Shown here piece after piece: positions 46,245 to 56,672 of a stretch of DNA of 64,000 bases. This DNA is from Gamsiella multidivaricata (Eukaryota > Mortierellomycota > Mortierellomycetes > Mortierellales > Mortierellaceae). The notes under the pieces are model-generated. The model did not search any database and was not told where the DNA came from. It saw only the letters and a list, made by a program, of their open reading frames with translations. A program made the translations under genes and the position numbers. Where the stretch lies: NCBI RefSeq assembly GCF_025024155.1, contig NW_026251751.1, positions 248,001 through 312,000 of the forward strand, read 5' to 3'. The first letter of the stretch is position 1. Each line of letters starts with the position of its first letter.

Positions 46245-46306
46245 GAGGATTCGTTTATCGGCCGGGTTTTGTTAACAAAACACGGCCGATAAACGAGTTT
46301 CAACTG
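46245..46306. mobile_element. Palindromic 62-bp MITE remnant
   Basis: A near-perfect palindrome: cgtttatcggccgggtttt (46252-46270), gttaac at the centre, aaaacacggccgataaacg (46277-46295). One side continues agtttcaactg and TA borders the element (46243-46244, 46307-46308). The half agtttcaactg plus the GGCC...GTTAAC core matches the terminal repeat of the MITE at 3726-4096. It looks like a deletion product keeping only the palindromic tip, or a minimal element. Confidence 0.7.
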
Positions 46307-46309
46307 TAG

Positions 46310-47172
46310 AACGGATTCCGTGCTCTCAAGAAACCAAGACCATCTCCCAGATGTACAGGTTACAATTGGAGAGATGGTCTTGGCGATTTGCAGGCGAGGA
46401 GCCTGCCAGCTCGCCGAGTGGATCGCAGGAGAAAGACCTCGGGACGCTTAGAGAGGTTATGGTGAAGTTGTTGGAGATGGTGCGACTGCCACACTAGAAG
46501 ATTTAGGGCCAGATAGACACAAGTCTCAGAGACTATTCACTAGGAAACTGACACTGATTATTTCCTCTCGGAGGCCAAGTTGAATAAAAAAAAAAAAAAA
46601 AGAGGAAATATGGTCTTGGGAAAATAGGCTGGATCGAGAGGATGATGATGATGACAATAATAAAATAATAAGCGGTATTATTTTTTACAGCTGTCGAAAA
46701 TGAAATGAAACTGGTGTTAGTCTTCTACTCTCTCTCTCTCCCTCCACCCGGATTGTCTGCTTGACAAGCGAAATGTTTGTCTGAAGTGAGACCAGGATAA
46801 ATCACATTTAGGCGGCCACAAGTGCCGAGTGGGATGATTTTTATATATTTTTTTCATATACTTGTAACCAAAAAAAAAAAAAAAAAAAAAAAATTCCAGC
46901 GGTCATGATAAAGTACATGTGTTTATTATTATGTTCTTGGTATTTTTTCTTTTCCCATTGGTATCGAAAAGGGGTCGACTACAATAAAATACAAGGGGCA
47001 AAATATACAGGGTAATGGGTTGCGGAGTAAGGATTATAAACAAAGGGGAGGAGGGAAGAGGGGGGACCGGCTGGCTGGTTGCATCGTTGAAGCGAGATTG
47101 TCGATCATCAAGCTGTGTTGCTGCATGCTTGGTGCTGTACCTTGGAGGGAGGTAAAGGCTGTTGGATATTGC
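46310..47172. other. Intergenic, 3' side of the arrestin gene
   Basis: No gene. A hairpin-like pair (agaccatctcccagatgtac ... ggagatggtct) lies at 46339-46381. A-runs occur at 46586-46601 and 46870-46893. Confidence 0.5.
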
Positions 47173-48828
47173 TCACACTGACTCAAGCGTCGTATGCACC
47201 TTCAAAAAGTCGACAGCCTGTACATGTGGGTGTGGGTGCACGAGTGAGCGTGAACGGGCAGAGGTGGATCCCTCCGCTTGAATACTGTCCTGCAATCCTG
47301 ACGAATACGAGGACGAGGATGAGGATGAGGCATGCTGGTCCGAGCGGTCCAATGGAGCAACGTAGTAGACACATGACGGATGGTGTGGGTGAGCATGACC
47401 CGGGACCACGCGCTCATGCCCCGCGACATCGCTGTTACTCGACTCTGCCGAATGTGTCGAAGCCCTGTCCTGGTCCTGATCACGATCATGTTCACGTTCA
47501 TGCCCTGGATGATGCTCCTCGTCCTGGTCCTGAACCTGGTCCTGGTCCTGAACCGATATTGCCCCAACAACCTCATCATACTCCGGCAAGTCCGTCGAAT
47601 ACGTTGGTGGGCTCATGTCCGCATTATACAGCGGCAACGGCTGCATCGGCGCCTCCGTCAGAAACATGGGCCGATCCACACTGGGCTCGCACCAATCCAA
47701 GCCCTCGCAGGCCCGGTTATCACACGAGGGCAGTGTCCGGATCACGATCGGGATATCGAAATTATGACTCTCTGTCTTGAAGAAGAATCGCTCATTCCAG
47801 ATCGACACCTGCACCGAATAAGTGATCTTCAGCGCACTCGACGATTCCGTCGTCGGCGGCGTGATCTTCGGGATCGGTAACACCAAATTAAATTCGCCCT
47901 TCGGGATCGACTTTCGCTCATAGTGACAAATCACCTCGTCCTCCTTGTACGTTGTCTCGTTGATCCTCGCTCGAATATGCCTCGACAGCGAAAACTGACA
48001 CCGATCAATCGCAGCGGCCGCAGTCAGTTGCACATGCACCCGTCCTCCGGGGGTCAGATCCGGATGCGACAACAACAACGCTGTGCCCATCTTTGGGCAC
48101 GACTCCTGAATCGGTCCATGTTCCAGTCCGGGCGTCGACAGCGGCATGAAGTTGATCGGCTTGGCCTTTGACTGCCACTTTGATAATCCGTTCGGTCGTC
48201 GAAAATAAGCCGTGAGCGTGTACTGGTTCTTGAGCCAGGGATGGTCAAAAGACGCCGGCAGGTTCTTGTCCGGCAACTGCACCGTGAACGGGAATATATG
48301 GTTCCCAGGCGGTAGTTGTCCCCACTGATCCTCTGGCATTGGTTCCCGTGATCCCCAGAGCGTCATGGCCACACTGAACAGCCGCCGCATATGATGGTCC
48401 AGATGATCCTGCTGTTTCGAACTCGGGTAGTTGGATTCTCCTCGGAAGACGATCTTGAGGGCTGGCAGGGTCATGGGCTTGTCCAGATAGAGATAGACCA
48501 TTCCGTGGATCAGGTCGGATGGGTAAAAGATCGGGTTCGAGGTCTTGCAGTCGCCATTGTTGGCAATCTCGACCTTGAACAGTTTTGGCATGGGGCTCGA
48601 GGTCGTTGCGTGTGGGTGTGTGGATCGTTCTCGTTGTGGGTGTGATGAGGCTGGATTGGCGAGGGAACTTCTCCTGGCGGCGGATGCTGTCGAGGTCGCG
48701 GAAGCGATAGAGGCAGCCTCTGGGTGCAATTGACTACTGCTTGACCGACGATGTTGGCTGTGTGAGGCCGAGGCATCCTGTGATTGCAGCTGGGCCAGGG
48801 CATGGGTGTGGGGGTGGGTCAGATGCAT
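47173..48828 (-). CDS. Alpha-arrestin with PPxY motif
   Basis: A 551-aa minus-strand frame starting at ATG 48828 (MHLTHPHTHALAQL). Alpha-arrestins link plasma-membrane transporters and receptors to NEDD4/Rsp5-type ubiquitin ligases for endocytosis. A Ser/His-rich leader of about 80 residues precedes the N-arrestin fold (LFKVEIANNG, SDLIHGMVYLYLDKPM, LPPGNHIFPFTVQLPD), then the C-arrestin fold (GGRVHVQLTAAAAIDRCQF, EVICHYERKSIPKGEFNLVL, VIRTLPSCDNRACEG). MSPPTYSTDLPEYDEV holds a PPxY motif at about 407-410 plus LPxY, the usual ligase-docking site. The tail is rich in QDQD/HD repeats encoded by a ggtcct minisatellite. The frame stays open upstream of this ATG to a likely acceptor at 48897; a gtaagc donor at 49799 suggests a 0.9-kb leader intron, so a further upstream start is possible. 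Confidence 0.88.
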   Translation of the reverse strand: MHLTHPHTHALAQLQSQDASASHSQHRRSSSSQLHPEAASIASATSTASAARRSSLANPASSHPQRERSTHPHATTSSPMPKLFKVEIANNGDCKTSNPIFYPSDLIHGMVYLYLDKPMTLPALKIVFRGESNYPSSKQQDHLDHHMRRLFSVAMTLWGSREPMPEDQWGQLPPGNHIFPFTVQLPDKNLPASFDHPWLKNQYTLTAYFRRPNGLSKWQSKAKPINFMPLSTPGLEHGPIQESCPKMGTALLLSHPDLTPGGRVHVQLTAAAAIDRCQFSLSRHIRARINETTYKEDEVICHYERKSIPKGEFNLVLPIPKITPPTTESSSALKITYSVQVSIWNERFFFKTESHNFDIPIVIRTLPSCDNRACEGLDWCEPSVDRPMFLTEAPMQPLPLYNADMSPPTYSTDLPEYDEVVGAISVQDQDQVQDQDEEHHPGHEREHDRDQDQDRASTHSAESSNSDVAGHERVVPGHAHPHHPSCVYYVAPLDRSDQHASSSSSSSYSSGLQDSIQAEGSTSARSRSLVHPHPHVQAVDFLKVHTTLESV

Positions 48829-51212
48829 ATTCTGTGGCACATAGGCGAACGGTGGGACAGAATCAGAGATGGCCTTGTGTTGTGGGGCGGCGTTGTCTAA
48901 TGGGGGAGAGATATGGACGAAGGATTAGTGGAGCGAAAGCGAAAGGAAGAAAGAAGAGGGGGAGAAGAGAGGCAGGCAGGCAGGAGGGCAAAGTAAAGAG
49001 AAAAAGGGCAAAGCAGGAAAATCTTTTCCAGAGGTGTGACATCAGGGCAGGGCCAAAGAAGGTTCAACCTCCTCTTCTTTCTCCCCTCCCCTTCCCTCGA
49101 AAGAAAGGGCGGAGTGTTGTGGCGGGCAATGAGGCACAACTCTCTTTGCTGTCTTGCACATGAGCAAGCAGCTGTTTTCTAATGCTCTGCTTATCTGGAC
49201 AGACCCGTGCCTGAGCCTAATCCTCTTTTGTTCTTTCCCTCACCCGTGGACACAGTGTGTGTGTGCCCTCACTATGACTCTGTTATGCATCGGTCCGTGT
49301 ATGGTTCATTTGCTCATTCCATCCCCTTCTCTTTCTCTTCCGTTTTCTCTTTCTCTTTCTCTTTCTCTTTCCCCTTTGTGTCCTCCTCCACAAAGCTAGT
49401 CTGTCAAACATGCAGACACGCAATGGAGCCAATTAACTTTGCGTCAAGGGGTGCACAAACAAACCCACCAAAATGCCTTGATCAAATCGCAGCCCTGTGA
49501 TTGTACCCCTCACTCTCCATTTCTTCTTGTTTGTACCGCTGTAGAGCTTAAAAGGATCGAGCGGAGCGGAAAAAAAGTAAAGAAGCAAGCAGAAAATCAG
49601 ACAAGCACCAAAACAACAAACATATTCATAGGGGAACAGGGGAAATAACTAGGTAATGTACACACAAAGACGGTAGACTAAATAAGTAATCAGATCCACA
49701 TTATCCGTGCTATTGTGGAGAAAGAAGAAAAAAAAAGTTGGGGTACGGAGATCAGAGAGGGGGGAGCGAGGGGGGTCGGTAGTAGGCGAGGATGCTTACA
49801 TGGTCTGGGGCTGTCTCGGTCTGTAGTGGCTGTGGTTTGAGTGGGACAGGGATTAAGAGTTGGTGGCGGTGATTCGAATAAGAGTGTAAAGGGAGGAAGG
49901 CGGGTTTTAAAAGGAGATGCGACAGTGCAGCTGTAGCAGGAGTGTATTTAAAGGAAGAAAGAAAGCAAGGAACAAAGAAAGAGAGAAGAAAGAGAGTGTG
50001 TTCGAGTACCTTCGGGAGTGTGGGAAGAAAAAATAAGAATAAGTGCAGGAGTGTGGGGAAGGAGAGGAGGGAGCCCTTTGTTGAATGCCTCTTGTTTGGT
50101 GGCCAAATAGAAAAGAGAAGAACCCGGTGCCTTCTCCTCCCCCTTGGTCTCCCATGTGCTGCTTTGCTCGCCTTCCATTGATCTCCTGCCGATCGCCCCC
50201 CCTCCCCCTCCTCTCTCGCTATTCCCCCGTCCGCCACATCCTCCTCCTGAAACCAACGCCCGCTGTGTAGTCTCCCACGAGCTGCTGCCGCCTTCTTTCT
50301 CTCTTTCTTTCTTCGACCCTGTGTAACCAAGGCCGCAACGACTGCCGTCCCCCCTCTTCCTGAAATGACGATGCCGAGGCCCGTCCATTCTCTCTCTCTC
50401 TCTCTTTTCGCTGTCTAAACGGGTGACGGTGGTCACAGGGTTCCTGCCGCGTATTCTTATTCCGCTGTCCGGGGGGAGCTTTAAGACACAACGAAACCTT
50501 CGTACGCTCTCCATTGGCTGCCATCTGCCTTTCTAACATGTCTTGCTAGCCGTCTCCAGGTTCTTCTCCGGAGACCCACGGACCATTTAGAGACATAGCC
50601 AAAGAACTCTGCGGAAAACATACCACGAATGACAACCCTCCTTCCAGCAATTAGTCTAAGGATCCCCCCCCATCCTTTATTTGTGAAACCCAAGGGTAAA
50701 TTTCTATAATTTTGTCCTCAACAAAGCATGCGCTCCCATTTCATTCCACAGAGCATGGTCTGAGAAGTCTCGAGTCTTTTTTTAATAACGACGCACAACT
50801 TTTATTTTATTTTATTTTTTACTGCAAAAGGGTATAATAATGTATGTATATCATCTCTGGGCATGTGCTGCCGTTTTCATAAAAATACAAGGAGTAAAAA
50901 GAGAAACAGGAACAGGAGGGAAACGAGTAGGAAAAAAGGCTAGATACATGGAAAGGAGGGTATGCATAGCATACCCAGAACAAGAATAATAATAATAGTA
51001 AGAGTAATAGTAGTAAAAGAACAAAAGGTAATAGTAATAAAGAAAAAGCGTTCCTTAAAAACAACGCGTCTAGAAACAAAAAATGCGTCCTGTAGTAGTC
51101 CTATCGTAGTCGTAGTTGTAGTCGCAGTCGCAGTCGTAGCCCTGCTCGCAATCAAACGCGTCGTCCATTCCGAAAGGGAGGTAAAAAGAAAAAAAGAAAA
51201 AGAAAGACGCCC
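48829..51212. other. Leader intron and promoter of the arrestin gene; 3' flank of the next gene
   Basis: No separate gene is supported. It contains the probable leader intron (48897-49799), a (CTTTCT)n tract at 49330-49373, and strongly purine-rich minus-strand segments at 49900-50050. Long frames such as 49752-50330 and 49948-50514 (minus) are low-complexity and carry no domain. Confidence 0.5.
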
Positions 51213-53786
51213 TCACTTGCAAAGAGGCGACGACGGTCGAGGAGGCGACGGCGTCGGGACCTCTAGATCATCCGCCGCGGACACGACAATAAACCGACTT
51301 GTCTTCGTCGGACTCGCAGGAACCGTCCTCTCCACCGTAAACATCCTCCCCGTCGCACTCTTCTTCACCATCACCACATCGCTCACCTCTCCTCCTCCTC
51401 CTCCCGACAACGAACTCGAAGAGGGTGCTCCTCCATAGCTCGAACTAAGCATCGGTCCTGGCTCACTGTGACTCCGGTGTCCATCTGAACTCGACACCGA
51501 CCCATGCGACCGTCTCGTCGTCCGCTCATTCCACGGTCTCTCCGCCTGCTGCTGCTGCTGCGTCGAATGCGAGGACGACATGTACTGTTGTTCTCGATGA
51601 TACTGACCCGCCGATCGTAGCGTCGGCACATTCGTCGCCGAGAGCGACCGCTGTCGGAAATATCCTGGACCTGGCGAGTTTTTATAGACTGGGTACCCGA
51701 AATCCGGTCCCAGACTGCTGCCCGCGCTCGATACACTGCTGCAGCTCGTACTGCAGGCCGTCAGAGGCGAAGCCGACCCAAAATCTCCACCACTGGGGCT
51801 GTCAACTATCGAGATCGTGTCCAGCTTCGGATGCACTCGGTTCATCGTCTGGTGGGCCTGAATATTCTGCATCTTCGAACTTGAGCCCGAATCCGAACGG
51901 GTCATCGTCACCGCCGCCGCCGCTGTTGCAGTCATCGTCGCTGTTGCAGTCGTCGTATCCTCATCCAATGGGTGCACTGTAGGCGTATCCAGACGGAACA
52001 CTTGGCTGTCATGACTATTCAGTCCTCTATCGCCCTTATCCGCGTCCACCGCAATCTGGATCGACAAGTTCCTGAAGTTGTTATTGCTGCTGTTCCCGTT
52101 CTTGTGGATACTACACCCGTTGTTGGTCGGCGTACCACGTCTTTGAGGCGGAAGGTGCTGCTGCTGCTGCTGATGTTGATATACCGAAGACTGGGACGAA
52201 ATACCCGGACCACCCGAGGAAGCGATCGAGGAAAATGATGCGAAATGAAGAGACGAAGTCGCAGCTGGAGGGGGGATGATCACTTGGGATCGTCTGGAAG
52301 AAGCTGTGCTTGCGGACGATTGGATCGAAGAATTCGAATACGTTCGTTGGTGGTTAAGCATGCCCCCTCGAGGGATCGAGATAGGGGTGCTTGTGCTGTT
52401 GTTTGCGCCGTCCATTGGAGGAGTTGATGGCGACAGTGAAGGAGATGGGGGCAGAGATGTATCGGGGGAGCGAAAGAAGGATGAACGGTTGTTGAGGAGC
52501 ATGGACGGAGACGGAGGTAATGAAAAGGAGAGCATCGTCACTGGCGAGGCAGGCGAGAGAGACAGTGTCGGCTTGTCCAACTGTTGCTGGTGCTGCTGGT
52601 GCTGCTGGTGCTGCTGATGTTGTTGTGCAAAAGACGAGCTCACGGCCGTACAGCTCAGGGTCCTGGTTCGAGTGAGAACGGGAACTGTCGCAGAGGACGA
52701 CTCGATCGTGAAACGGCCCCTTTTCGTCGTCGTCCCATTGCTACCCGGTGGTGGACAGGACTCGGTCGATAACTTAGGCAGGTTATCAGGGATGGTAGCG
52801 GGCAGAGCCGACGCCTGTTTCGCAGCAACACACGAATCCAGCGATCGCTGTCGGACATTCCTCACAGGTTCCTTCAAAGGCACGATCGAGGACGAAATCA
52901 CAGCAGAGGACAAGGTCTTGGATCGGTTCTGTTGGAACAGCTCGCGTGCATCGTCTCCCAAAGCAAGCTCGCACGCCGAGCCCCGTCTAGACAGAACCTT
53001 AGGCTTTTTCTCACTATCTAGAGAAGAAAGCGAAACCGGCGACTTGAGTCCGGAGGCACCCTGCTTCGCGTCCTTGACCTTCTTGAACTTCTTTTCCCGG
53101 GATTTCGAATCCATCTCCGCAATGACGGGTCGCAACGAGGGTTGCTTCGGTTCCTGAACATTAATCCTGGGTAGCGTTGCATAGTGGGGTGCCGCCAACA
53201 TATCCGAGCGAGGCAGGCGCGAGAGAGCCTGTTCTAGCCAGACAGAGGGGAGCATTGGATGCTGGTTCTCATCCGTCTCCATTACATGGCGACCTGCGTT
53301 CAGCGCCGTACCTGCGGTCGTTCCTGAGGGAGGCAAAGGCGGACTCAAGCCTTGCATCACCGTCGACTTTTGAAAGCCCTTGGTCCAGCTCAGGGGGAGA
53401 ATCGACCGTCGCTGCTGCTCCTTTGGGCGGATGGTTTCGAGCGAGAGCGTCGCATCGCTCGCAAGCTTGTGGTGGTCGCGTCCTGGTCGGTGGGCTGCCA
53501 ACAGCTGACCCAGAATGGACTGCCCGATACGGCTGCTCCCATTCTTGCGAGGGATGTTCAGGGTGGTCCCGATAGGCAGTGAAAGCGTGTTGTCGTGGAG
53601 ACGTTGGTTGTTGGGTGTCTTGAGTGAGAGGGGGCCGGTCAAGGCTGCGAGGGGAACGGTTGGGGCGAGTAGTGGGGAAGTAGAGGAAGTGGGGTAAGGG
53701 AGCGAGAGGTCGTTCAGGGCTGTTGCTGCTGTGGTTGTTGCAGTGGCTGCGTTGAAGTTCTTTGAAGAAGATGATGTACGGGGCAT
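51213..53786 (-). CDS. Large intrinsically disordered protein, Ser/Thr/Pro/Gln-rich
   Basis: A single open frame of 857 codons from ATG 53786 (MPRTSSSSKNF). The frame extends 14 codons upstream to another ATG at 53828, which is possible but less likely. There is no folded domain I recognise. It has Ser-rich stretches, a HQQHQQ tract encoded by a cag/ctg repeat (about 52576-52625), Asn and Thr/Ala runs, and many basic RxxS sites that suit phosphorylation. The last 70 residues are more complex: VVMVKKSATGRMFTVERT and SPTKTSRFIVVS look like a conserved C-terminal segment. The steady frame over 2.6 kb and the codon use support a real gene. It may be a signalling or polarity scaffold, but that is a guess. 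Confidence 0.75.
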   Translation of the reverse strand: MPRTSSSSKNFNAATATTTAATALNDLSLPYPTSSTSPLLAPTVPLAALTGPLSLKTPNNQRLHDNTLSLPIGTTLNIPRKNGSSRIGQSILGQLLAAHRPGRDHHKLASDATLSLETIRPKEQQRRSILPLSWTKGFQKSTVMQGLSPPLPPSGTTAGTALNAGRHVMETDENQHPMLPSVWLEQALSRLPRSDMLAAPHYATLPRINVQEPKQPSLRPVIAEMDSKSREKKFKKVKDAKQGASGLKSPVSLSSLDSEKKPKVLSRRGSACELALGDDARELFQQNRSKTLSSAVISSSIVPLKEPVRNVRQRSLDSCVAAKQASALPATIPDNLPKLSTESCPPPGSNGTTTKRGRFTIESSSATVPVLTRTRTLSCTAVSSSFAQQHQQHQQHQQHQQQLDKPTLSLSPASPVTMLSFSLPPSPSMLLNNRSSFFRSPDTSLPPSPSLSPSTPPMDGANNSTSTPISIPRGGMLNHQRTYSNSSIQSSASTASSRRSQVIIPPPAATSSLHFASFSSIASSGGPGISSQSSVYQHQQQQQHLPPQRRGTPTNNGCSIHKNGNSSNNNFRNLSIQIAVDADKGDRGLNSHDSQVFRLDTPTVHPLDEDTTTATATMTATAAAAVTMTRSDSGSSSKMQNIQAHQTMNRVHPKLDTISIVDSPSGGDFGSASPLTACSTSCSSVSSAGSSLGPDFGYPVYKNSPGPGYFRQRSLSATNVPTLRSAGQYHREQQYMSSSHSTQQQQQAERPWNERTTRRSHGSVSSSDGHRSHSEPGPMLSSSYGGAPSSSSLSGGGGGEVSDVVMVKKSATGRMFTVERTVPASPTKTSRFIVVSAADDLEVPTPSPPRPSSPLCK

Positions 53787-53829
53787 GGCGTGAAGTGACG
53801 GGCGCGACAAGAAAGAACCAATACACACA

Positions 53830-56672
53830 CCATAACTCTTTTCGATTCCAACCCGGCTTTTTTTGCTCTTTTTATGGGGCTGAAAAGTTGGTTATTTTTT
53901 CTTTCAAAGGAGAGGGTGCAGGCGCAATAGAAGAAATGGAAGGGAAATGGATTTAGATCAAAGGGTGTAAGAGATAGAAACGGCAGGAGTTGAAACAGAA
54001 AAAGAAGAAAGGAGAAACAGAGAGAAAGAGGAAGAGAAATAGGCGACGAAAGGGAAAGGATGGTGCTGAATGATACTTGGTGTCGGTCGGATTACTTCGT
54101 TTTCCTTTTGGGCTTTTTTTTTTTTTTCGTTTTTGTTCGTTTCGGAATAGCCTGGGATGGTGGTGGTGGTGGTGATGAGGGTTATTGTTGTTGTCTTGTG
54201 GTCTGTAGTTTTCAACTGCAAAAGCTGTGCTGCAAAGGAACAGCTGGACGCGACAAAAAAGTCGTCGCCGAGACTGGCACTTGACTAGGGTTGGTTTGCA
54301 CTGAGGGCAGGGCTGAAGACGAGAGTCGCGTGTTGATAATAAAAGCACCCATATAAAACCGTCGATACTCTAGTGTTGTTCCTTGTTGGTGTATTGTGTT
54401 TTGTCGAGTCCTGAAAATTGTTGCACGCAGTGGGATGCAGAGAAAAAGCAGCTGAAGCAGAACGCCGGAACCGACTTGAAAGGAAGAGAGGGGTGGTTGG
54501 TTGTCTTGAAGAGGGCAAGGAGATAGCGAAGAACAGACGTTTTGATTGCAAAAGAAGCCTTTAGGTTCACTTGGTTTCGATGTGTATGTTGACACTTTTT
54601 TTCACCCACGCACGCACAGGCACCCTCAACGGTCTTACTGGGAGAGAGAGAGAGAGAGAAGGAGCGATGACGAGGGCGAAAGGGGGGGTAGTGGGAGAAA
54701 AAGAGCGAGGAAGGGATGGAGTGACCAGCGAAGAAAGGGGAAGACTAGCTAGCGACTAGAGAAAGGGATGGACATGGTACCATGGCACCACAGTAGATAG
54801 ATAGTTAGCCAGTGTCGACATGTGTCAATCAAAGGGACAATCAATTGAACCCCCCCCCCCCCCTATAGCACTACTACAGACATTTTTTTTAGCTCACCTT
54901 TTATGGTCGTTATTAATGTATGAGTGTAAGGGAGAGCGGAAGAAGAAGGGACTAATGCTCGGATGGGAACACGAACGAATGTAGGATGTGTGGGTGTGAA
55001 CGAGGGAAATTAAGGGAAAGTAGAAAGTGAGAAAGGAGAAAAGGGAAGAGAAGAAAAGAGAGCGAGAGAGAGAGAAAGAGAGATAGGGAAAGAAAGAGCG
55101 AAACGACAAGGGGTTACATGGGAGCATGCCTTGCTACACACAATCGCTCTCAGCTCACTCAGAAAACAAACATGCGGGACCAAAAAAGAAAGCCATTGGG
55201 GCCTTAGTTCTACTTTTTACTCATGATTGGGAGAGGGGATACCATTAGATTAGTAGACTAAGGAGTCTACAGCATGACACCATGGTGCACACCAACACAA
55301 CAAACAAAATGCAGATTTGTCCCATCGGAGAGAAGAAAGGGAGCAAAAAAAAAAAGTGCTGTACAACTGTACCACCTAGGCTTGCCAGATGGCGAATAGC
55401 TCTCTGTGCCTAAAATTCTTGCGATTGTCCTTGGGTTTACATTTGTAGCCATCATCTGGAACTCATCCTCATCTCCTGTTGTCTGAAAATCGGAGGTGAG
55501 CTTGTTCCTGAAAAATAAAGGTGTGCGTGGTGAATACCGTTGAGGATTCATGGCATTTGACGAAGGAGGGCTGGAGGAGAGGAGGGTGTCTGCCATGCCT
55601 GTCGTACAGATACAAACAAACACACCTACACGAGATTCCCCATATGTAGACACGCCATAGTCTTTTTGTTTGAACCATGCCATTTGATGCTATCTATCCA
55701 TCGCCCTCTTCCGCCATGTAGTTGTTTGTTTTTTTGTAGACATGTAGGGCCCACGTTCATGGACACATGATGTTATAGTCGTCATCTCCTTGTTAGTTCA
55801 TCTCCTTGTTAGTCTACCCTACCAGTTCGTCCGTTTATCCGTTTACGAAAAAAAAAGATCTACCTCAACCTAGACAAGATTAGTATGGTTTCCCATGCGA
55901 ACATCAACATCTCCTCTTTTACAAAGCCCAAGGTACCTTCAACCCCTTCCTTCCCTACCCCCATCCCCTATGTGATAGAGTTACAGCACAAGGGAACAGC
56001 GAACGACATGCTAAGGACGGTCAACAAATGGTCCCCTCTGTGGCCTGTCTTCCCAGTTTACGGGAAACGGTGATTTAAAGCGCGATGGAGGTTGAACACA
56101 GATAGATTTTTATCCTATGGTGTTTTGAAGTTTGGGCACTGCAAAACGATTATCTATCTGCCCATCCTTCCACTACGCTAGTCAATCATCTGCGCGGCTC
56201 ATAATTTTTGTGAGAGCGAGAGAGAGAGAGGGAGGAAGAAGGTTACAAATTTGTAAACTCTCTCGAAGACGATCTCATGGAATTGGAATTGAATTTGTGC
56301 TGTATTTTTAGCAAGGGGTAAGAGTAGAGGGGAAAAGCCATGGTTCCACAAGACATCCCCCACAAAAGAAAGAGACGGCGAAAGTGTGAGAGAGAGGGTG
56401 AACGATAATGAAATTCGGCTCGGAGGGGGGGGGTTGAGCATGGTCTCGATCTATACACGATTGGCAATGAACACAAAATTAAAGATACGATGCAAATTGA
56501 GATACACATGCATTGTTGTATTGTACCCCTGAAGATGTCTATGTATATTTTGTCTATGGATATATCCAAGTATGCAAATGATTCTATGAACGAATGAATG
56601 TAGGAACGCATGGATGCATGTACTCGTGTCGATTAAAAATGCCAATGGGATCAAAGGGAAGAAAGAGAAGAA
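53830..56672. other. Long intergenic region, simple-sequence rich
   Basis: No gene is supported on either strand. It holds a T-run at 54114-54127, a (GA)n tract at 54642-54660, a C-run of about 15 at 54849-54863, purine-rich 55000-55090, and a second (GA)n at 56214-56232. It is the upstream side of the disordered-protein gene and probably holds its promoter and leader. Confidence 0.5.

Noticed and set aside
47115..47880. Plus-strand frames of 166 and 221 codons
   Set aside because: Antisense to the arrestin gene, whose domain text is clear on the minus strand.
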